DNA from: Branchiostoma floridae
Lineage: Eukaryota; Chordata; Leptocardii; Amphioxiformes; Branchiostomatidae
Length of the DNA stretch: 64,000 nt
Direction: 5' to 3'
NCBI RefSeq assembly: GCF_000003815.2
Contig: NC_049990.1
Coordinates: 8,663,353 to 8,727,352 of the forward strand
In this document: piece after piece, positions 24,801-34,124 of the stretch
Numbering within the stretch: position 1 is the first letter of the stretch
Layout: the number at the start of each line of letters is the position of its first letter
The notes under the pieces: generated by a model
Database searches by the model: none
The model's input: only the letters and a program-made list of their open reading frames with translations
Told to the model about the DNA's origin: nothing
Program-made: the position numbers and the translations under genes

Positions 24801-27800
24801 GTGACGTATTCTCAATACGAGAAGGATCTAACAGCCCCTTGCTAGCGAGTTTCATTGGAGTTACTACAATATCGCTAAAGCTGGGAACATAAAGCCACCA
24901 CGACTATGACTATGACAGTTCATTTTCGATGATGTTTACAACAGGTAGTTAGTAAGATATTCGGTAACCTTTTTTTATAGATGAAGTTCAGGTCATCTTG
25001 GTGGACGGTAACGGGATCAACAGCGGTCTTGTTGAGATCTTCTACGACGGCCAATGGGGAAGCATCTGTGACGACGAGTTCGACAAGGCCGACGCTGACG
25101 TCATCTGTCGCCAACTCGGCTTCAGCGGAGCCGACGCTTTCTACGGAGATGCCTACTTCAACGAGGGCCACGGACCGATCTGGCTGGACGATCTCGCCTG
25201 CACTGGAGACGAGAACCTCATCACGGAGTGCGCTCACCCAGGCTGGGGCGTCCACAACTGTCAGCACAAGGAAGACGTAGGAGTGGTCTGTGCAGGTGAG
25301 AACCAAAGACAAATAACAGATCCCAATAAGAGGGCCCATGGATGAAATTGCGCATGCGCAACGAAATGCATTGTGGGTAAAATGCCAAAGGTAATGGCCG
25401 CTAACTTGTAGAGTCCGTGTCCTGGCCATGCGTAAAATATGTCGAGACGTGTTTTGTTTATGTCACATGATCCTTCAACTTTGAACGTCGAATCATGTAC
25501 CAGCATATAACAGAGCACGGTTTTCATAGATACTTGCCAATTTTCTTTACAGGGTCACGTGGGTCTAATCACGTGTCATAAGTCATTGGTCACTCGACTC
25601 TGAAGAAGAATGTTATAGGAAGACTAGAAATTTGACAAAAATCGGTATCTTTTCCTGTTTGTTAGAACACCGGATAGCTCTCGACAGACCATTACCTACG
25701 ATTGGTCCTTCTGGCTGCGTTACCTCTGGTCAACCGTGACCATAGATTCAATCACATTGGCACAAACTGCCAAGAGACAACGTGATTAGATGGTAAATTC
25801 GCCAGGAGGAGGTATCTGATTGGTAAGCACTAATGACATACAAACAGTTAAGCTAAATATCTTTACATACTGCTTCTGCTTCTTACATAGTGATGTCTCT
25901 TTTGTTTGAAGAGTTTCGGATTCGTCTGGTCGACGGAGATTTCGACCACGGCCGACTGGAGGTGTTCCATGACGGCCAGTGGGGGACCGTGTGCGACGAC
26001 AACTTCGGCATTAACGAGGCCGACGTGGCGTGCAGGGAGCTGGGATTCCCCGGCGCCGACCCGACCCAGCCGATCGTTTCCTGGGGACCAGGCACCGGGC
26101 CCATCTGGATGGACGACGTGAAGTGCTCCGGGACCGAGCCTTCTCTTGAGTACTGTGACCAGAGGGGGTGGGGAAGCCACAACTGTGATCACAGCGAGGA
26201 CGTCGGACTCATCTGTGGTGCGTATAGAAAGAAAGCCTGACAAAAACACCATTACCTAATTGCTAGTGACCACACAGTGTTGAATCACTAGTTTATCATT
26301 CAATATCGATATCTTTCGTACCAAAGCTAGATTAGTACAAGATTAGTATGTACAAGATTGTCTTAAACTTAATTCCCTTGCAATAGAATAGCATGCTGAT
26401 TAATTGGATGCTTCCATCTTGCACTACGACCCTCCTAAGTACAAGTTACTGTTAGATACTTCAGAAACATTACTAACCTATGGAACATGCCGTTTTCATA
26501 GATGCGCCAGTCACAACAACGGAAATGCAGCCAACGACGATTCCGCAGACCACCTTGTATCCTGACAACGGCATCATCACATTCTCTGGTACGTTTCGTA
26601 TGTTCCATACGACATACCAACGTGTCTTAGTTAGTTTTGTCTCACTGATAATCTTAGCATGGAAGTACACCTGTGTTGGTATATGACACAATGAATGAAG
26701 ACTAAAGTTTACGTAACCAACACAAGAATGCCTAATGTTCTTCGGAAACTTCCCATAGTGAGTTTTCAGAATCTTTCACAGAAAGGTTAAGGTTTCGGTC
26801 TGAAGTCCACCCTTCTCGCTCCATCAGCACCGGCCAATCAGACACCTTCCCTCATGTTGCTAGAGGGAAAGTTACTAGCTAATCATGCTGCCTCTTGACC
26901 TATGACGGTGACGCGATTGGCTAGTACTATAGTGAAAACTGCCCAGTGCTGATGCAGCGAGAAGGACGGATCGCAGGCCTGCCGCGCGCGGTGCTTGACA
27001 TATACAGCCACGAGTCTGGTATCTCATCTAAAATCCACGTATTCTTTCAAGGTTTCAGTGTGAGGCTTTCTTCCGGAGGACCGAACTACGGCAGGGTTGA
27101 GGTTCTGGTGAACGGGACCTGGGGTACCGTCTGTGACGATAGATTCGGCGCCGACGAGGCCAGGGTGGTCTGCCAAGAGCTCGGTTTCCGTGACTACATC
27201 AGCTTTGATGGGGGCGCGCACTACGGCCTGGGGACCGGGCCGATATGGATGGACGACGTCCAGTGTACCGGCTACGAGCCGTCTATTCAGTTCTGCCAGC
27301 ACCGTGGATGGGGCGTGGAAAACTGTGGCCACCACGAGGACGTTGGCGTCGAGTGCCAGGGTAAGGAGCGATTTAGTCTGTTTCTACCCCCTCACATTAG
27401 GCGAAAATCGATCGGACGACGAGTCTGTGAGCTCTAAATTACGAGGAGGTATGACCCTGCTACCGACGAAGAAATGGCAGAGTTCCCCCTTTTCCGTCAG
27501 GGTCATGCCTCTTCGTTATTTAGAGCTCGCAGACTCGTGCGATCGATTTTTTTTCTAATGTGACGGGGTATTATGAAACCACATTGTACATGTAAATTTT
27601 TTATGAAGGTTACACATCAAGGTGAACAGTATTTTCAAGAAATTCAATCTCTACAACTGGACAAAATTCGGAGATAATTTTCAGGACGTTTCGATGTGAC
27701 ATTTGTATACGATTCTTAAGAGTTAGTGACTTTTACAATTCGACTTTTTTTTGCGACGCCTCAGGGGCTAGCCTAATAGTACAGAGAGCGCCCGTTTGAC

Positions 27801-30800
27801 AAGAATCCCCAAAAGTCCAGTTTTATACGAGTATCGGTTCGCTCTGCAAGTTTATTTTAGTCCCGCGAAACGTCCAAAAGTAATCCTCGAACTTTATCCT
27901 GTTGTTGAGATTGAATTGTTGCTGGTTTGCTCGCTATGAGAACAGCAGTACACTTTATAATGCATTTGATGTTTGACAAGGATATGTGTGACTGTGCTTC
28001 AGGACCGGATAGGACCCTCATCGACTGTGACTTCGACACGAACAGATGCAACTTCACCGGTGATGCTACAGCAGACTTTGAGTGGAGGCGCAGAGCCGGC
28101 AGAACGCCTTCTGCTTCGACTGGCCCAAGCTTTGACCACACAACTGGAAGCGGTTTGTAGCTGTTTCTATATACAGTCTATAGTTTACTGCAGTTTGTTT
28201 TTGGTCACGTTCAATTAAGTTAGTTTGTTTAGTTAAGCAAGTCTAATGCAGGTAGTGAACTAGTGAAATTTAGTCTAGTTGTAGCTCCTTTGTTGCGACG
28301 CGTACACACGCTGCACTTCAAATATCTTCCTTCCCTTCAACCTTTGCAACATCCTTCCTTACACATTGATTGTTCTTTCGTGCACTGAGAGGTACAAATG
28401 TGACATGATGTGCACACGTCTTTTATTGCTCAGCATTATTTTGTGTATGCTTATAACACTTACAGGGTTTTGTTATTTTTGTTAAGGAAAAATCGAAATA
28501 GCATAGAAATATGACACTTGTCTAAAGGTGCGACACGAGCTTGTATATCACGTGCGTATGAGATCCGTACTGACATTTGTTCATGATACGCAGTTGTACG
28601 CAAAATATGCACCTTGTACGCATCTGAAGCGCTTTGTGTTAGTTTTAGGCACGCAGGCATACGTACAATAGGCCCTGTATACGCGTACCTAAAACTGACA
28701 CAAAACGATTGAGTTGCGTATGAATGCGTATTGTGCGCACGACTACGTATAAATAAAGTCAATATAGACCTCATTCGGACTTAATATACACTCTCTTGTG
28801 ACTGCACCTTAACGTTGATAAATATCGCCCACAGGATACTACATGTACATCGAAGCATCATCGCCCCGTCAGCCGGGAGACACTGCTCGCCTTGTGAGCC
28901 CCGTGCTCAATGCATACGGAACGCACTGCCTGCAGTTCGCCTACCATCTGTACGGGGACAGCATCGGTGAGCTGAAGGTCCTGGTCGGGTCTGAGGTTGT
29001 GTTCTTCCGGAACGCTAGTGATGGAGACTTCTGGCAGGAAGCCAAAATGGACGTCAGCCTGAACAACAATCAGGTTTGGGGCTCAAGTTATTTTCTTGCC
29101 TCAGATGCAACATTAATTTTGATTTATATATATACATATATATATATATATATGTCTTGTCCATATCTAATGCCAGCTCCGCCGTTTGCATCAATGTTTG
29201 AAAGCCACCGTGGCGTACCGGTCCTAGATTCGTTCTTATCGCTAGCGTGTGTAATTCTGCGATCACTATTGCTCCGGCGCCCGTAGGAGATGTAGCCCCG
29301 GCAGGGCTTTGAAGTCACAAATTCATCCGGTATTCCGGGGAGAACAGCTCTTGGTGTTTTCACGAGTAGGTCAGGCGTCTATTTGTTGCCGGGTCCCGTG
29401 TTGATTTTTACTCCGAGTTCCAAATAAAATCCCGGGCCCCTGCCGTGTCCAAAAGTAACCAGGTAGCCTCAGAGTGTCCCGCGGGTCACGTAGGGGTCAC
29501 GGACGAACGTGCAAGAAAAAAAAACAGCCCGCAAATAACCGACGGGGATCCTTTTTTTCCAATTAAGACCGAAGCATTAGCGCAGGCCAGCCACCAGCCA
29601 ACAATATACTCTCTCACCTGTTGTTGGGAGGGATAGTTAACAGTCAATCACGTTGCTCCTCGAACAAAGGCGGCGATTTGATTGGTCAGTGATAGCTGTA
29701 CGGAACGCGAGCCGGAACGCCAGCGTTATTGCTTGATATATATGGTGGATTTGGCATGAGAGGATTTGGTTTTAGCTACATACCTCTAAACTTCTCCTTG
29801 CATGTCTGGCAATCGGTGAATGTACACTTCTATTTTGCTGAAAGCTCTAACAAGGTTGTTGACCTTCCTTACAGATCACCTTTGAGGGTGTTGTCGGCAT
29901 CGGGTGGAGAGGAGACGTCGCCATTGATGACGTTCTCCTGTACAGTGGATCTTGCCAGTCCAACGGTTGGTGGCGTCTTGATGTTCGCATAGATTCCCTC
30001 AGGGTGTATACTAATCAACGATTATTCATTGATGTTCTCGATGAATGGTCAGGAACATCAAATTGAATGTACATGGTGGCAATTACAATGTCTTGAAGCT
30101 TTCGATATTGACGCTTCATATGAACAGAAGAATCTAAATATTGACCAGTGGAGTACGGGAACGGTTCATAGAGATGATGATGATGATGATGGTGTGCGTG
30201 TCCGTGTGCATGTCTGTGTGTGCATGTGTGTGTTTGTATGTGTGTGTGCGCGCGTGTGTGTGTGTGTGCAGGTGTGTATGTGCGTACATTGGCGCTCCCG
30301 TAACATGTTATTTCTATATTTTGTACAGCCCCAATAGCTACAACGCCTGCCTTGCCGGCCACAACCACAATTCCAAGCGTCATCAATCTGGGAGGTGAGT
30401 GCAGAGTTACAGAAATGAATATGGCGCATATGGCGAATTTGAAAAAAAAGTAGAACGTATTCGCACTCAAATGAAATAAAAAATGTGTGCAATACACCTC
30501 CAAACAGATGGTTTCCGGATGATTATCGATGTTTTGTGATATTTTTACAAGAAGATGGACTTTTAATATTATACCACCAGAGTCCCAATGTTGCAATTGA
30601 GGCGTAAAGCTCCGAGAATGAGCCAGGTCTTAAGCGGGTATCTCACTGAAACTGCGATGCGTCGGTGTCGTCCGTGGAGCCTAGCGATGTGACAGAGCGC
30701 TCAACGGATTTCATCGATAAGGAAACGAGTCTACTTCCGTTCTTTTTTTTTCTTTTCTTTTTTAATTTTTAGTCTTATTTGTACTTTTTGTATGGTACTC

Positions 30801-33800
30801 CCTTTCTAAAGTCAACGGTAACACAAATTCAATTCAAAACGCACGCGCAGCGATGCCGCCAAAGTACCGCAGTCCCTTGAGATACCCCCACCCCATAACA
30901 CATGCTTAATGACTTAATGAAGCATAAAACAGTCATGTTAGGGAAAAGATTGCAGTTATATTTTTTGTGATAAAACGTTAACCCTTGCTCTATGCCGTCC
31001 TTCCTGGCTTCCAGACCACGATATCGGGTTGGAAGATGGCGGCTACAAAAACGGGAAAATGTCGCATTTATTCATTTTTCTTCAAATTAAACGTTTACTC
31101 TTTCTCTATGTCATTGTCCTGCCTTCTAGACTACGATATCCGACTGGAAGATGGCGGCTACAGCTACGGCAGGGTGGAGGTCAGGGTCAACGGGGAGTGG
31201 GGGACGATCTGCGACGACGGCTTCGGCGAGCCCGAGGCGGCTGTGATCTGTCGGGAGCTCGGCTTCGCCGGCGTGGAGGCCTTCTACCCCGGAGCGTACT
31301 ACGGAGAGGGCACGGGCAAGATCTGGCTGAGCGACGTGAAGTGCTCTGGTGACGAGTCGGCGATCAGACAGTGCGGCCATGCCGACTGGGGCGTGAACAG
31401 CTGCCTACATGCGCAAGATATAAGCGTCGACTGTAAACAAGGTAACGTCGGCGCACTTTATATTTTTGACTTCTATTGTTTTAGGCTAGACATGCAGATG
31501 TAACAATTTTATCCCAGAGACCTTGATGGTGTCAACACACCATATACTAATGGAAAAACAGATTATATGAAAGAGACAGTAACTATAGGTTTCCGGCGTG
31601 TCAATGTTATCGGCGCCTGTGAACTGATGATTTTTCAGGGAAGCGAGTACAGTAAAACTGATGGCGCACAAACTAGATAAAAGGTGCTTTTGTGTGGAAA
31701 AATGTCAGCGCGTAATACTTTATGGACAGGACGTTTTCTGGTCGGGAGCGGGGGATGGGTGGGTCATGGGCTCTCAAAAAAATATATAAGTGATCACAGA
31801 TTTTCACCTTCTACAACAGTGTTTAATCCATCCTTAATTGTACTTTCCTCCAGAGATCGAAGTTCGTCTGGCTGACGGTGATACCAACTACGGCAGAGTG
31901 GAGGTTAAGTACGACGGTCAGTGGGGCACGATCTGCGACGACGACTTCGGCGAATCCGAGGCCAGAGTGATCTGCCGGCAACTCGGCTTCCCCGACTTCG
32001 AGACCTTCCACTACGGCGCGTACTACGGACCGGGGACGGGCCCTGTGTGGCTGAGCAACCTCCAGTGCAATGGGTTCGAGACGAATGTAGAGGACTGCAG
32101 TCACAGCGGCTGGGGCATGAACCCACCCACCTGCACCCACCCACATGACGTATCCGTCGTCTGCCAGGGCTCAGGTGGGCGTCATTTTTTTATTCACATT
32201 TTTTAAAGAGGATGAGACAGAAAGCAGGCACTGCTTATCGAGGTCTTCTCCTCATGTACATAAACAAAATAAAGACACACATACAGGACGACAAAACGCT
32301 AACAAATAACAAAGTCAAGAGATAATGATAACGACATAAGGAAACAAAGTGACGTGTAGCTGGTATACAAACTTAGAAGTAATCAAATAAGGTTATAAGT
32401 CAACTAAAATGACCTGTCTGTTGGATTAATTTAAAAATACAACATCAAATAAATGATAGTTCTGAATGCTGGATAGTACTGTATTTCCCCTGAGTTGGGG
32501 TTGAACACAAAACATAACGACATGAAAAAATAGGACGTCATTAGCTTTCAGTTGTGAAACGGAATGTGTTATTATTGGTGTGTTTGTTTGTTTGTGTTTA
32601 TACGTTACGTATTTAAGATATGCTAGTAATGTTTACCGTAGAATGAGTGACAGCCAGGAAGTTAAGTTCAGAGTTGTCAGATTTAATCATTTATCAACCA
32701 CGTTTCGCAACTGAAAGACATTCCAGGTCATGGGATTAATGGAAGAGCAATTGGAAGTATTGCATTCTGTGTTAAATGTTTTGTTTCTTCGTGTTTTCGC
32801 ACATATATGCTAGTCAATTTGACCATATAGCGACAGGGAATCATCAATGGATACGTGTCTTGGTAATCAAAACATTCTTTGCATGATTACTGAACCGCAA
32901 TTTTACAAAATGAGAAACTCAATATTTCACCAAGACCTTCGAAATCTTCAAACGTTTCGTTTGCTTACATCCACTCGTAACTCTACGCGTCTGCTTGAGG
33001 ACAGAATCACCGTGTGCATCTATTTTCATCAATTGAATAAAAGAGCCTGTAACTTACAGAAAAGAAGACGTTTAAAATGGAGAGCGGACATGGGTTGGGT
33101 TGGGAAACGGTCAGATATTTCAGTAATTGCTGCCTGGCATGTCTCATTACCTTCATCGACGTATGAAGAGCTATCGCCTGTTCTTTCCACCCATAACGTT
33201 TCTTCTTACTACCCATTGGTAACTTTGCTCTGTTACAGTTTCAACCGGAATTAGCATTGACTGTGACTTCGAACAAGGCCTGTGCGGCTACTACAACTAC
33301 AAGTTCACGCGCACCGAGGGGCCGACTAACAACGACACAACCTCAGGCCCAAGCGGAGACAGCAACACTGGATCCGGTAAGGGATATCTTGTTTCTTCTT
33401 TTCATTCTGTCGGGGGGGGGGGGGTACTGGATACAAATTGGATATTCACTTGCAGACGTTTCAGGAGACATCCATCACAGCGTTACTAGAATTTTTATAA
33501 CCGCGTCATTCTAGTGACACTCAAGTCATGAATGACTAATAGTCATGGATGTCGCTGGATATGTCTGAAAATAAACACCCGATTTTTATATTGCTTACCC
33601 GTATATCTAACCTTCATAAATGTAACGGAACTATTTCTTTTCTGCGGCAGGATACTATGTGTACACCGAGTCGGCCGAACTGGCCCCGGGCGACGCCTCC
33701 TTCCTTCTGAGCCCCGTGGCGAGCTTGAACGTGCCGTCCCAATCCTGCCTGCGGTTCTCCTACCACATGTACGGGACAGACATTGGAGAGCTGAAGCTGT

Positions 33801-34089
33801 ACGTCCAGAACGGGTCCGGCAACTGGTACCAGCCGTTCGATCGGTCTGGCGACCAGGGAGACGCCTGGATCACGGAGAATATAGACCTGAACGCGCCCGT
33901 CGGCCAGGTAAGAACGCATATCTCTAACACGATGATAGGGGCGCAAGGTGTTTGTGGTTATGGTTATCAACTTAGAATCTTAAGGCCTGAGTTCGAATCC
34001 ACTAACTTTTGTCAATGACACCGAATAAATTTTGTTGGAAAGCAGGTTTTACCCTAACAAAGAATTGATATGTATAGAAGGTTAAGACA

Positions 34090-34124
<35 letters not shown>

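Noticed and set aside
24920..25429. 169-codon minus-strand open frame
   Set aside because: Antisense shadow of the SRCR 1 exon; similar shadows lie opposite every SRCR exon because of GC-biased third positions.
25891..25911. Seven extra codons at the start of gene B SRCR 2
   Set aside because: The upstream acceptor is in frame, but the downstream AG aligns exactly with all other SRCR exon starts; noted as an alternative.
32847..33254. 135-codon open frame upstream of gene B MAM 2
   Set aside because: It runs across an intron into the MAM acceptor in a different frame and has no recognisable domain.
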